From positions 1-64,000 of the forward strand of contig DATBNO010000060.1 in assembly GCA_036554285.1 (NCBI GenBank): 64,000 nucleotides of DNA, in the 5' to 3' direction. Numbering within the stretch: the first letter of the stretch is position 1; each line of letters starts with the position of its first letter. Made by a program: the position numbers and the translations under genes. Shown here one piece after another: positions 30,892 to 39,344 of the stretch. The notes beneath the pieces are model-generated. The model was not told where the DNA came from. It saw only the letters and a list, made by a program, of their open reading frames with translations, and did no database searches. The stretch comes from JADGGM01 sp025449955 (GTDB lineage Bacteria; Gemmatimonadota; Gemmatimonadetes; Gemmatimonadales; Gemmatimonadaceae).

Positions 30892-33046
30892 AATAAGAGC
30901 GATGAGACCCTGCCCAACGCACAACCGTGATCGACCACGGCGGCAGGCCCACGCGCGTCGAGGCCATTAGGTTGCTCCTGATGATCGGACCATCAGGATC
31001 CGGATATCCGCGCGGCCCGCGAGCGTGCCACAGGTAGCTCGACGCGCCGAACTGCGCGAGCGACATCGGCCGTGTCACGGAGGAGTCGTCATCGAACCGG
31101 ACGGCGACATTCCACGTGTGGCGCGGATCCATGTTGATGAGCAGCAGCGACCAACTGCCGTCGCGTAGCCGGGCTGCGTATGCGGTAACGAGCGCGGCAC
31201 CGTGCACACCGTGACGGCTTGCCGTGGCGCGAAAGAGCTGCACGGTGTCCGTCGAATCCAACCACTCGCTCGTCAACATGCCCGCGGCGAAGTACGTCGC
31301 CGTCTTGTACAAAATGCGGCGCGCCGTGTCGGACACGAACATCGTGTTGTTGCCCCAGCTGTCGCACTGCGCGTTGCGGTCGAGCGGCGACGGTTCCCAC
31401 CCGTACAGATAAGCCTGCGCGCCGCCGTGCATGGCGAAGTTCGCGGCGGCGTCGGCATCGAGCAGCGCCCCCGCGCGATCCACCTCCGCCCGCCCGGCGA
31501 ACGCCGAATAGCCATACTCGGCGATGATGCGCGGTACGCCTAACGGAAGACCTTCGTCGCGCAGTTTCGCCATCGCCGAATCCAGCAGGGCGGGGGCCGC
31601 GGCGAGCTGAGGCGCGGATGGTGAGCAGATGCTGTCGAACGGATACCACTCGAAGGAGAAGAACGTGAGCGAACGTTGCGCGCCGTGATCGCGGAGGTAG
31701 TCGAGAAAGCGCGTGAGCCACGGCCGCGTGTCCGGATCCTCGCGCCACGCCATCATGAGATCGGTGGACGTGGACTGCCACGACGGGCCGCCGGTGCGAA
31801 TGCTCGGATCGGCCGCATGCAGTGCGCGCACCCATTGGATGTAGAGAGCGGCGTAGTCATCGGGCGACATGTACTGGCCGTCGGGTTCTTCGCCGATCTC
31901 GACGCGGTCGAGGGGATAGCCGCGTTTCCTGAGATACGTCACTTGGGCGGCGGCGTCGTCGGGCGTCCCGAACAACACGGGGACCGGAATGAGCGGCGGG
32001 CGGTGCTGCGTGAGTCCACTCTGAAAGAAGAGATCGAGGCCCGGTTGCTCGACGTCTGGATCGACGTCGGTCGCGCGGTGCCACGGATCGGTGGACGACA
32101 CGGCGATCACGCTCTGCCCGTCGTGCGCGGCGGCGTGCCGCACACGATCGGCGAGCGTGCCGTTGGGCGCGAGCAAGCCGATCGCGATTTCCCGGATGGC
32201 GTAGCCGAGGGCGTCGCGCGGGTCGCTGCCGCCGGGGAGGGCGCTGCGCGAGCCCGAGCGAAGCCATAGGCGGACGAACCGCGTGCGCTCGGGTGTCGTG
32301 CTCAGCCGCCGCTGCTCGCGTCCGCCGGCGCCGCGGTCGACTCTGCCTAACGGAAAGAGGTGCCACGCGCCGTCGGGGTTCTCGTCGAACCCTGAGCCCG
32401 GGAGCTCGCCCGACCAATACTGCACGTCGTAGCGCGTGGCGTAGGGCGCGGCCCACGCGATGCGAATCGCATCGACGGCCACGACGCGGCCGAGATCGAC
32501 GATCACCCACTGGGGGTGTCGCGCATCGGATTCGCCGGTGAACGCGCTGTCGAGGTAGGGGTCGCTCTTCCAGAACGTGGCCGTATCGCCGTCGTCGAGG
32601 CGCGAGTACCCGCGGTCGTCGGCTTGGTCCACGGTGTTGCCGCGGCGGGGCAGACTGAAGCCCTGCGACGTCTCGATCGGCGCGCCTAACGTAGTGTCCG
32701 AGGTCCAGTAGCCCTGCGCGCGGGCGCTGTCGCTCCAGCGGCCGGCGGGATTCCAGTGCCAGGCGTCGTTGGCCAGCTCGGTGCGCAACCGGTAGGTGGC
32801 GACGCCGAATCCGGCGCTCGCGAGGGCGCGCCGATTGGCCGGCGTGTAGAGGCGCGCGACGTCGCCGGGGCGGTGGCCGTCGAGGCCCGCGCCGAACGTG
32901 GTGCGCGGGTCGATCGTGGCGGCGGGACCGGCGGCCGCGTGCACGTGGACGGTGAGTGTATCGGCGGTCTGCGCACGGGCCGGCAGCGACAGGAGGACCG
33001 CGGCCAGCGCCGCGGCGGCGCCTCCCGTTAGCCCGTTAGGCCGCAC
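30890..33046 (-). CDS. Secreted glycoside-hydrolase-like protein with discoidin-type domain
   Basis: A 718-residue exported protein. Signal peptide (LTGGAAAALAAVLLSLPARA), then a beta-rich segment with YSRLDDGDTATFWKSDPYLD and HPQWVIVDLGRVVAVDAIRI, the pattern of F5/8 type C (discoidin) carbohydrate-binding domains near residues 140-270. The C-terminal ~400 residues look like a clan GH-A TIM barrel: DRVEIGEEPDGQY offers an acid/base Glu and RIIAEYGYSAF a nucleophile Glu. Polysaccharide cleavage is inferred; the GH family is uncertain. The GTG start at 33046 overlaps the AI-2E gene stop (TAGTG), so they are co-transcribed. Confidence 0.68.
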   Translation of the reverse strand: MRPNGLTGGAAAALAAVLLSLPARAQTADTLTVHVHAAAGPAATIDPRTTFGAGLDGHRPGDVARLYTPANRRALASAGFGVATYRLRTELANDAWHWNPAGRWSDSARAQGYWTSDTTLGAPIETSQGFSLPRRGNTVDQADDRGYSRLDDGDTATFWKSDPYLDSAFTGESDARHPQWVIVDLGRVVAVDAIRIAWAAPYATRYDVQYWSGELPGSGFDENPDGAWHLFPLGRVDRGAGGREQRRLSTTPERTRFVRLWLRSGSRSALPGGSDPRDALGYAIREIAIGLLAPNGTLADRVRHAAAHDGQSVIAVSSTDPWHRATDVDPDVEQPGLDLFFQSGLTQHRPPLIPVPVLFGTPDDAAAQVTYLRKRGYPLDRVEIGEEPDGQYMSPDDYAALYIQWVRALHAADPSIRTGGPSWQSTSTDLMMAWREDPDTRPWLTRFLDYLRDHGAQRSLTFFSFEWYPFDSICSPSAPQLAAAPALLDSAMAKLRDEGLPLGVPRIIAEYGYSAFAGRAEVDRAGALLDADAAANFAMHGGAQAYLYGWEPSPLDRNAQCDSWGNNTMFVSDTARRILYKTATYFAAGMLTSEWLDSTDTVQLFRATASRHGVHGAALVTAYAARLRDGSWSLLLINMDPRHTWNVAVRFDDDSSVTRPMSLAQFGASSYLWHARGPRGYPDPDGPIIRSNLMASTRVGLPPWSITVVRWAGSHRSY

Positions 33047-34233
33047 TATTTGCCGAGGAATTCGCCGATGGGGGCCAGGGCCTCGGTGTGGTCGCAGAAG
33101 ATCTTGGTGGCGGCGAGGAGCGGGACGGCCATGAACGCGCCGGGGATGCCCCAGATGAAGAACCAGACCGCGAGCCCGACGAAGATCGCGACCGGATTCA
33201 GCGTGAGGCGGCGGCCGAGGAGCGGCGGGCTCACGAAGTTGGCTTGAATGGTGGTGACCAACAGGAAGCAGGCCGGCACGAGCATCGCGTGGCCCACGCC
33301 GGGGAACGTCGTGAGGCCGGCCACCGACAAAATGATCACCATCGTGGCCGCGCCCAGATACGGGATGAACTCGAGCAGCCCGGCGACGGCGCCCCACAAC
33401 ACCGGGTTAGGCATGCCGAGCAGCGCCATGACGATCGCGACGACGATGCCTTCGCAGGCGTTGATGAGGAGGATCGTCGACAGGTAGGTCGAGATCGACG
33501 TTTCGGTTTCGCGGGCGATCGTCACGGCGCGCTTCTTGTCCGGCAAGTTAGGCAGAACCTTGACCAGTTTTTGCAGGAAGAGCTCGCCGCCCGCGAGGAG
33601 GAAAAAGAGCAGCACAATGACCTCGAGCAGGCCGGCGACGAGGCTCGTGGTCGTCCCGAACACGCGGGAGAGGAGCGATGGTCCGCGCACGATCACCTCG
33701 CGGGTCGGCGTCTGCTCCCCGGACACACCCGTCGCGCTCTCCATCTGCTCGGCCGTGCGCGTCACGCGCTCCACTGGTTGGCGAAGCTTCTTGAGCTTCG
33801 CGCCGGCCGTCGCCATCGCTTTCGGTGCGTTCGCGATCCAGCCCTGTGCTTGTCCCGAGATCGCGTAACCGCCAAGGCCGAAGATCGACAGCAACACGAG
33901 GATCACGAGCGCGGCGCCCGCGGCATCGGGGATGTGTGCCTTACGGAGCGCGCGCATCACCGGGCTGAAGAACAGCTTGAGCAGCACCGCGAACACCACG
34001 GGCACGACGACCTCGCGCGCCAGATAGAGCGTGTACAGCACCGCGAGCACGCACAGAATCGTGAGCTCGAGCGAGCGCGTGTGGATGCTGCCCATGCCGT
34101 GCTCGAGCGCGCTCAATCGCGGATGGCGCACCAGGCCGTCGTCGGCGCGGCGGAGCTGGTGGCCGCTCAAGCGTTCCACCTCGCCGGTGGGCGTTTCCGT
34201 CTCCGACTCCTCCGGCGTTTTCTTGTGAGTCAT
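33046..34233 (-). CDS. AI-2E family transporter (PerM/YdiK-like permease)
   Basis: A 395-residue membrane protein of the AI-2E/PerM family. N-terminal ~50 residues are acidic and soluble; then paired spans (LTILCVLAVLYTLYL, VVVPVVFAVLLKLFFSPVMR), a soluble insert, and the conserved block LLGMPNPVLWGAVAGLLEFI followed by PYLGAATMVIILSVAGL and NFVSPPLLGRRLTLNPVAIF. Members export small molecules or ions; specificity is not predictable. First gene of a two-gene leftward unit with the hydrolase-like protein. Confidence 0.9.
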   Translation of the reverse strand: MTHKKTPEESETETPTGEVERLSGHQLRRADDGLVRHPRLSALEHGMGSIHTRSLELTILCVLAVLYTLYLAREVVVPVVFAVLLKLFFSPVMRALRKAHIPDAAGAALVILVLLSIFGLGGYAISGQAQGWIANAPKAMATAGAKLKKLRQPVERVTRTAEQMESATGVSGEQTPTREVIVRGPSLLSRVFGTTTSLVAGLLEVIVLLFFLLAGGELFLQKLVKVLPNLPDKKRAVTIARETETSISTYLSTILLINACEGIVVAIVMALLGMPNPVLWGAVAGLLEFIPYLGAATMVIILSVAGLTTFPGVGHAMLVPACFLLVTTIQANFVSPPLLGRRLTLNPVAIFVGLAVWFFIWGIPGAFMAVPLLAATKIFCDHTEALAPIGEFLGK

Positions 34234-34539
34234 CGATTCGACTCCTGCCCGTGGTGCCTGTGGATCGAGGTCGTCGTGCGATCACGCTGAAGGTGAGGGA
34301 GTCTGCGTCCGCGCGCAATTCGCCGTGCAAAGACATCCATGCGCCTGTGTGCCCCTCGGCGCACTGGCGTCATTCGACTGTCTCGCATATCGTGACTCCG
34401 AATACGGATGCGCGGTTTTGGTCCGTGCGCTACCGTCGAGTACGGCATGGCAGAAATGGTGCCGCGGTGGTATGTCCGGGATGTTCCTCAGGCGCGCCGG
34501 TGCACGTGGTGCGCGCTCGACCGAGTCACGGAGGCATCG
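34234..34539. other. 306-base divergent intergenic region, no gene seen
   Basis: Lies between the leftward AI-2E gene and the rightward lipoprotein gene, so it should hold both promoters. I see no convincing -35/-10 pair, repeat element, riboswitch or open frame with coding character. A GGAGG ribosome site for the lipoprotein begins at 34530, in its last bases. Confidence 0.5.
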
Positions 34540-34959
34540 ATGACGCAGCGTTTCAAGATCCCGCGTCTTTGGCTGGCCGCGGCCGCGGTGATGGCAGTGG
34601 TCGCGGGCACCGCGTGCGGCAGCAGCGGCAGCACGAGTCCCGGGCTCACGGCCGCCGAGCTCGTCGGCACGTACGATCTCGTGTCGCTGACGTTGGGCAA
34701 CTCGGAGCCGCTCACGCCGCCGGCGGCGACGGGCACGCTCGTGCTCCATACGAGCACGTACAGCGTGACGCTCAATCTCCCGTCGGGTGCCGAGGCGGAT
34801 AGCGGGACCTGGACCGTGAACGGGACGACGTGGACGCAGACGTCGAGTGTGCAGGCGATCCAGGAGCAGGGCACCGTTGGGCTGTCGCACGACACGCTCA
34901 CGGTGAACCTCTCGGCGGCTGGGACGTCGATCTCGAACGTCTGGGTGAAGGTGCAATAG
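34540..34959 (+). CDS. Lipocalin-like small lipoprotein of unknown function
   Basis: A 139-residue lipoprotein. Signal IPRLWLAAAAVMAVVAGTAC has a lipobox (GTAC, Cys27). The mature part, LVGTYDLVSLTLGNSEP then TGTLVLHTSTYSVTLNLPSG and DSGTWTVNGTTWTQTSS, has the short alternating strands and GTY start of lipocalin-like repair or binding domains. GGAGG five bases before the ATG supports the start. It is 13 bases ahead of the TonB receptor and probably its operon partner. Confidence 0.75.
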   Translation: MTQRFKIPRLWLAAAAVMAVVAGTACGSSGSTSPGLTAAELVGTYDLVSLTLGNSEPLTPPAATGTLVLHTSTYSVTLNLPSGAEADSGTWTVNGTTWTQTSSVQAIQEQGTVGLSHDTLTVNLSAAGTSISNVWVKVQ

Positions 34960-34972
34960 CCGGAGCGGCTCC

Positions 34973-37183
34973 GTGCGACGGCACTGCGGGGCGGGGCGGA
35001 CCGGCTTTCCGTTAGGCCGGCGGGGCGCGGTCGCGGCGTTGGGCATGGTGTTGGGCATGGTGTTGGGCATGGCTCGCGCCGCGCCGGTGTGCGCGCAGGC
35101 GACGGGCACCATCATCGGACGCGTCACCGACAAGGCCACCGACAGCGCCGTCGTTGCGGCGCACGTCATGCTCGTGGGCTCACTGTCGGGCGCGGTGGCC
35201 GATTCGGCCGGAGGGTACGTGCTCCGCGGCGTTGCGCCCGGTTCGCACACGGTTCGCGCCCTCCGCATTGGCTACCATGCCATCGAGCGGACGATCGCGG
35301 TGGGGGCGGGTGACACGACGCGGCTCGATTTCGCGATCGTGCGGTCGACGCTCCAGCTGGATGAAGTGACTGTGACGGCGAGCCGCGGGGCGCGCTTCGT
35401 GGGCGACGTGCCGGCGAGCCAGGCGGTGGTGACCACCGAGGACCTCCGCAACCGCAACGTCCTCACGCTGGACCAGGCGTTGCCGTTCGTGTCCGGCGTG
35501 AGCTTCAACGCCGGCGACATCGACATCAGAGGGTCGACCGGCGCCGCCGGCGGCGTGGGCAGCCGCGTGCTCATGCTGCTCGACGGACATTCGGTGTTGA
35601 CCGCCGACGGCGGGGAAGTGGACTTCACCAGCCTTCCCCTGCTCGACATCGACCGCGTCGAAGTGGTGAAGGGCGCCTACTCGGCGCTCTACGGCAGCAA
35701 CGCGTTAGGCGGGGTGGTGAACGTCGTCACGACGCCCGTCGAGGGGCCGCCGGAGACCGTCGTCGATCTCCACTATGGCGCGTACGACGAGCCCGCGAAC
35801 TACAAGTTTGCCGGCGAGGACTATCCGTCGTTCGCCGGGTTCATGCTGCAGCATTCGCGCGAGTTGGGCGATGTCGGCGTGCGCGGCGTGGTCGAAGGGG
35901 AGACGTCCGATGGATTCCGGCAGGACGATCACTCGTCGCGGTGGTTCATGCGCGCGAAGGTGGACGTGCCCTCGGGCGCCGACCGCGTGGTGTCGGCATA
36001 CGCGCTCTACACCACCGAGAACACGGGCAACTTTTTCATGTGGGACTCGTCGGCGTTTCCGACGCGTCCGCCCGAGAACACGCTCAACGACTGGGCGCAC
36101 GACACGAAGTTGAGTCTGGGTGCGACGGTGACGCCGATTGCGACCGGGACCATGCGGCTGCAGGTGGATCCATACGTGGAGAAGGACGGGACGCAGAACC
36201 ATTTCCCGAGCGACACCGACTTTTCGTTCCACGACGCGACCAAGTACGGGACCACCGCCCAACTGACGCTGGCGCCGAGCGTCGCGCACACGGTTACGTT
36301 AGGCGGCGAGGCGGCGGAGACGCAGGTGCAATCGGACATTCTGGGCCGGCCGCATCTGGAGGACGAGGGCCTGTACGCGCAGGACGAGGCCGCGTTGGCA
36401 GCCCGGCTCAGCGCCACGGTGGGCGTGCGGTTGGACGCGCATCAGGCCACCGGCTCGTCGAGCGAGACGAACCTGAGCCCCAAGTTAGGCGTGGCGTACC
36501 GGGTGTCGCCGGCGTTGAGTCTGCGGGCGAGCGTGGCGCGCGGCTACCGGGCCGCGGCGGCGATCGAGCAGTTCGTGAATTCGCGGCAGAGCGGGATTCC
36601 GGTGCATCCCAATCCGGCGTTGCACGGCGAGACCGCGTGGTCGAGCGAAGTGGGCGCGACGGCGACGGTGACGCCCAGGTTCTGGGTGGACGGCGCCGTG
36701 TTCCAGAGCGAGTATCACGATCTCATCGGGCCCGGCGTCATTCCGGACAGCGGGCTGGTGTTTCAGTTCCAGAACGTGCAGCGGGCGCGGGTGCGGGGTG
36801 TGGATGTCGGCACGAAGACGACCGTGGTGCCCAACGTGGTCGATGTGACGGTGAACTACACGTTCCTGGACACGTACGACTACGGGTTCAAGGGGCCGTT
36901 GCCGTACCGGTCGACGCACTACGCGACGGCCTCGGTGAACGTGTTGGGCGGCCTAACCGGGTTGGACATCCGGTATCGGAGCCGGGTGGACCGGGTGTTG
37001 TTGTTTCCGGCCGATCCGCGCGGGTCGATCACGCTGGTGGATTTCCGGGCGGGGGCGAAGGTGTTCGGGAGCTTCGTGCAGGCGAAGGTGTCGAATCTGT
37101 TCCAGGACCGGTACGTGGACGTGATGGAGCGGACGCCGGGGGCGCCGAGGACGTTGTTCCTAACGGTGCTGCGGTCGTTTTGA
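34973..37183 (+). CDS. TonB-dependent outer-membrane receptor with carboxypeptidase-like N-terminal domain
   Basis: A 736-residue TonB-dependent receptor. After a signal peptide that contains the repeat LGMVLGMVLGM comes a CarboxypepD_reg-like domain (GTIIGRVTDKATDSAVVAAH, SAGGYVLRGVAPGSHTVRAL), the plug (LDQALPFVSGVSFNAGDIDI, DIDRVEVVKGAYSALYGSNA) and a 22-strand barrel (NLSPKLGVAYRVSPALSLRA, GYRAAAAIEQF). It imports an unidentified ligand with TonB energy. GTG start at 34973; an internal start is possible, since the signal peptide begins about residue 17. Confidence 0.9.
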   Translation: MRRHCGAGRTGFPLGRRGAVAALGMVLGMVLGMARAAPVCAQATGTIIGRVTDKATDSAVVAAHVMLVGSLSGAVADSAGGYVLRGVAPGSHTVRALRIGYHAIERTIAVGAGDTTRLDFAIVRSTLQLDEVTVTASRGARFVGDVPASQAVVTTEDLRNRNVLTLDQALPFVSGVSFNAGDIDIRGSTGAAGGVGSRVLMLLDGHSVLTADGGEVDFTSLPLLDIDRVEVVKGAYSALYGSNALGGVVNVVTTPVEGPPETVVDLHYGAYDEPANYKFAGEDYPSFAGFMLQHSRELGDVGVRGVVEGETSDGFRQDDHSSRWFMRAKVDVPSGADRVVSAYALYTTENTGNFFMWDSSAFPTRPPENTLNDWAHDTKLSLGATVTPIATGTMRLQVDPYVEKDGTQNHFPSDTDFSFHDATKYGTTAQLTLAPSVAHTVTLGGEAAETQVQSDILGRPHLEDEGLYAQDEAALAARLSATVGVRLDAHQATGSSSETNLSPKLGVAYRVSPALSLRASVARGYRAAAAIEQFVNSRQSGIPVHPNPALHGETAWSSEVGATATVTPRFWVDGAVFQSEYHDLIGPGVIPDSGLVFQFQNVQRARVRGVDVGTKTTVVPNVVDVTVNYTFLDTYDYGFKGPLPYRSTHYATASVNVLGGLTGLDIRYRSRVDRVLLFPADPRGSITLVDFRAGAKVFGSFVQAKVSNLFQDRYVDVMERTPGAPRTLFLTVLRSF

Positions 37184-37270
37184 ATGACGGGAACGCAACA
37201 GCAGTAGTCCACCCGGTCTCTTTGACGAGACGGGTATGGTTCGCACCGCCAGAGATTCGTACAATGGGTG

Positions 37271-37537
37271 ATGGCGCTCGAGTTCACCTGGGAGGAGCGG
37301 ACGGCGCTGGCGAATCTGCGCAAGCACGGCGTAAGCTTCGTCGAAGCGGCGACAGCGTTTGGAGACGCGCTGTCGCTCACGATACCGGATCCGGACCACT
37401 CCGTGCACGAAGAGCGCTTCGTACTAATCGGTCTCACTGCACGCCGTCACTTGGTGGTGGTCGCCCCTGTCGAGCGCGACGCCACCATCCGCATCATCAG
37501 TGCTCGACCCGCAGGCCGTCGGGAACGGATCGCATAG
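37271..37537 (+). CDS. brnT: BrnT family toxin
   Basis: An ~88-residue BrnT-type ribonuclease toxin: LEFTWEERTALANLRKHGVS then FVEAATAFGDALSLTIPDPD, HEERFVLIGLTARRHLVVV and IRIISARPAGRRER, the full family signature including the RxxxRxR-like C-terminus. Reading starts at ATG 37271 or the adjoining GTG 37268. The antitoxin frame overlaps its end, the usual brnTA arrangement. Confidence 0.9.
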   Translation: MALEFTWEERTALANLRKHGVSFVEAATAFGDALSLTIPDPDHSVHEERFVLIGLTARRHLVVVAPVERDATIRIISARPAGRRERIA

Positions 37538-37844
37538 GAAGAAAACGAGTAAGCCGACGAAGCGCGCACGCCGAGTGGCCGAGATGCGTGCGGAGTATGA
37601 TTTCTCGGAAGGCGTCCGCGGAAAATATGCGGGGCGGTTCGCCGACGGAACGAATCTCGTCCTGCTGGATCCGGACGTTGCGATAGAGTTTCCGACAGCA
37701 GCGTCGGTGAACAAGTCGTTGCGCGAGCTGATACGGACGAAAGAAACGGCGCGCGATATGACCGATTGCACCCACGCCGCGTCGTCGGGCGGCGTCCCAT
37801 TGACGTCGAGGCAGCGATTGACAGCTGTCTTGGCGCGTGCTTAA
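37500..37844 (+). CDS. brnA: BrnA-like antitoxin
   Basis: Partner antitoxin of BrnT. The core VAEMRAEYDFSEGVRGKYAG followed by FADGTNLVLLDPDVAIEFPT and ASVNKSLRELI matches the small ribbon-helix-helix antitoxins found after brnT. The frame opens at GTG 37500 inside brnT; ATG 37584 (MRAEYDF) is an alternative start. After the core it continues for about 35 atypical residues to 37844, suggesting loss of the normal stop codon. The promoter of the next gene lies within this extension. Confidence 0.78.
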   Translation: MLDPQAVGNGSHRKKTSKPTKRARRVAEMRAEYDFSEGVRGKYAGRFADGTNLVLLDPDVAIEFPTAASVNKSLRELIRTKETARDMTDCTHAASSGGVPLTSRQRLTAVLARA

Positions 37845-37846
37845 TT
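37818..37846 (+). promoter_or_regulatory. Promoter of the arsR operon (predicted leaderless)
   Basis: Perfect -35 TTGACA (37818-37823), 17-base spacer ending TGC (extended -10 element), -10 TTAATT (37841-37846). Transcription would start about 37853, three bases before the arsR ATG at 37856, so the mRNA would be almost or fully leaderless; no ribosome site is present upstream of the ATG. Confidence 0.6.
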
Positions 37847-37864
37847 GGTAACTATATGGTTACC
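37847..37864. promoter_or_regulatory. Operator overlapping the arsR transcription start and start codon
   Basis: GGTAAC-TATATG-GTTACC, a perfect 6+6 dyad directly after the -10 box and covering the ATG. A half-site GTAACC recurs at 37866-37871. ArsR-family repressors of SRPBCC operons bind such A/T-centred GTAAC dyads, so autorepression is likely. Confidence 0.65.
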
Positions 37865-38209
37865 AGTAACCGGCAGCTCGACCGTACCTTCGGCGCCCTC
37901 GCCGACCCCACGCGACGCGCCATTCTCGCCCGCCTCGCCCGCGGCCACGCCACCGTCGGCGACCTCGCGCGCCCGTTTCGCGTCTCACGCCCCGCCATCT
38001 CCAAGCACCTGCGCGTGCTCGAGCGCGCGGGACTCGTCCGCCGTGCACGCGAAGGCCGCGTGAGCCGTTGCGAGCTGGACGCCGCGGCCATGCGCGACGC
38101 CGCCGAATGGATGGAACGCTACCGCGTGTTCTGGTCGGGCCGGTTGCACGCGCTCAAACGGTATGTCGAACAATCTCGGCCGACTCACGCCAAGGAGCGT
38201 CACCCATGA
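37856..38209 (+). CDS. ArsR family transcriptional repressor
   Basis: A 117-residue winged-helix repressor: RTFGALADPTRRAILARLAR, then GDLARPFRVSRPAISKHLRV and LERAGLVRRAREGRVSRCEL, the ArsR/SdpR layout without metal-binding cysteines in helix 3. It is typical of the ArsR-SRPBCC pairs in which the regulator represses its own operon. Its stop overlaps the SRPBCC start (ATGA). The ATG lies inside the predicted operator and almost at the transcription start. Confidence 0.9.
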   Translation: MVTSNRQLDRTFGALADPTRRAILARLARGHATVGDLARPFRVSRPAISKHLRVLERAGLVRRAREGRVSRCELDAAAMRDAAEWMERYRVFWSGRLHALKRYVEQSRPTHAKERHP

Positions 38210-38667
38210 GCACCACCACGCCGAACGCGGTTCGCGTCACGCAAACCATTCACGCCAGCCCAGAGCGGCTGTTCGACGCGTGGACCACCCCGGGCGAGCT
38301 GGCCGCGTGGTGGCGCATGGACGAACCGGGTTGGGCATTCGCCGGCGCGACTGTCGACCTCCGCGTGGGCGGCGCCTATCGGTTAGGCATGACCAGCCCC
38401 GACGGCAAGTCGCACGTTGCCGTCGGCGTCTACCGCGAGGTCCAGCGGCCCACCCGGCTCGCCTTCACGTGGGACTGGGAAAATCCGGAGAGCCGCGTCG
38501 GCGACACGTTGGTCACGGTCGAGTTCAAGAAGGTGAGCACCGATACGACCGAGGTCGTGCTGACACACGAACGGTTCCCCGACGCGGCGCGGGCCAGCGG
38601 CCACGAGCGCGGATGGACGCAGCTCCTCTCGCTCCTCGACCGCGCGACGCGGGAGCACACGCCATGA
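38206..38667 (+). CDS. SRPBCC (AHSA1/activator of Hsp90-like) domain protein
   Basis: A 153-residue START-like protein: VRVTQTIHASPERLFDAWTT, AAWWRMDEPGWAFAGATVDL, GGAYRLGMTSPDGKSHVAVG and ERGWTQLLSLLDRA, the AHSA1-type SRPBCC fold with a large ligand cavity. Function unknown. AAGGAG nine to fourteen bases before the ATG; overlaps arsR before it and the NTF2-like gene after it by four bases each, so the three are translated together. Confidence 0.9.
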   Translation: MSTTTPNAVRVTQTIHASPERLFDAWTTPGELAAWWRMDEPGWAFAGATVDLRVGGAYRLGMTSPDGKSHVAVGVYREVQRPTRLAFTWDWENPESRVGDTLVTVEFKKVSTDTTEVVLTHERFPDAARASGHERGWTQLLSLLDRATREHTP

Positions 38668-39017
38668 CGACGCGCGAGGTGGTGGCGGCCTATCTCGATC
38701 GCCTGCGGCAGCACGGCGACTGGGCGCCGCTGTTGGCGGATGACATCACGTTCACCAGCTTCACCAGCCCCGTTAGGCAGCTCATCGGGAAAGATGTCTT
38801 TCTGCAAGCAACGAAGCGCTTCTACTCGATGATCGTCTTGGTGGACGTGCGCGATCTGATGGTGGACGGCGCGCGCGCGTGCGCGCTCACGCACTACGAA
38901 CTCGAGCCGCCGGGCGGAACGCGATTCGGCAGCGACGTGGCCGAGGCGTTCGTGGTCGAGAACGGCGCGATCACGTCCTTCGGCATCTACTTCGACAGCG
39001 CGCCGTATCCCAAGTAG
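38664..39017 (+). CDS. NTF2-like/SnoaL nuclear transport factor 2 family protein
   Basis: A 117-residue cone-shaped NTF2-like protein: MTTREVVAAYLDRLRQHGDW, LLADDITFTSFTSPVRQLIG, and the C-terminal strands FGSDVAEAFVVENGAITSFG IYFD. Such proteins bind or isomerise small hydrophobic ligands. Last gene of the arsR operon. Confidence 0.85.
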   Translation: MTTREVVAAYLDRLRQHGDWAPLLADDITFTSFTSPVRQLIGKDVFLQATKRFYSMIVLVDVRDLMVDGARACALTHYELEPPGGTRFGSDVAEAFVVENGAITSFGIYFDSAPYPK

Positions 39018-39050
39018 CGACGTCAGAAATGCACGCGCGGGAGGGCTACG

Positions 39051-39242
39051 TTAGCCCTTGGACGAGCGCAACGCGTCGGCGATGTTCGCCACGTTGGCGG
39101 CAAGCTGCTCATGCGCGCGCATCGCGCGCCACAGCGCGACGATGACGAGGATCGTGATGACGATCATGACCACGAAGTACAGCGCCATGAAAATGCTCAT
39201 CGCGCCGAAGAACGCCGTCGGGAACTGCGGTGCCTGGCTCAT
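39051..39242 (-). CDS. Small single-span membrane protein
   Basis: A 63-residue protein with one strongly hydrophobic helix (AMSIFMALYFVVMIVITILV) and an amphipathic C-terminal helix (MRAHEQLAANVANIADALRS). No family recognised. It lies alone, convergent to the arsR operon, 102 bases downstream of the esterase gene on the same strand. Confidence 0.65.
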   Translation of the reverse strand: MSQAPQFPTAFFGAMSIFMALYFVVMIVITILVIVALWRAMRAHEQLAANVANIADALRSSKG

Positions 39243-39344
39243 GGTCCGTAGGGAAGGGAGTGGTGCGGCTCACAACGCGCGCCATCGAGGGTGTGGTCGA
39301 ATGCGCTTGATCTACGCGTTGGACAGCCTCCCGGCAAGAACCAG

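Noticed and set aside
35040..35073. 12-bp direct repeat (GGCATGGTGTTG) in the TonB receptor signal peptide
   Set aside because: Only two and a half copies coding LGMVLGMVLGM; ordinary slippage in a tolerant signal peptide.
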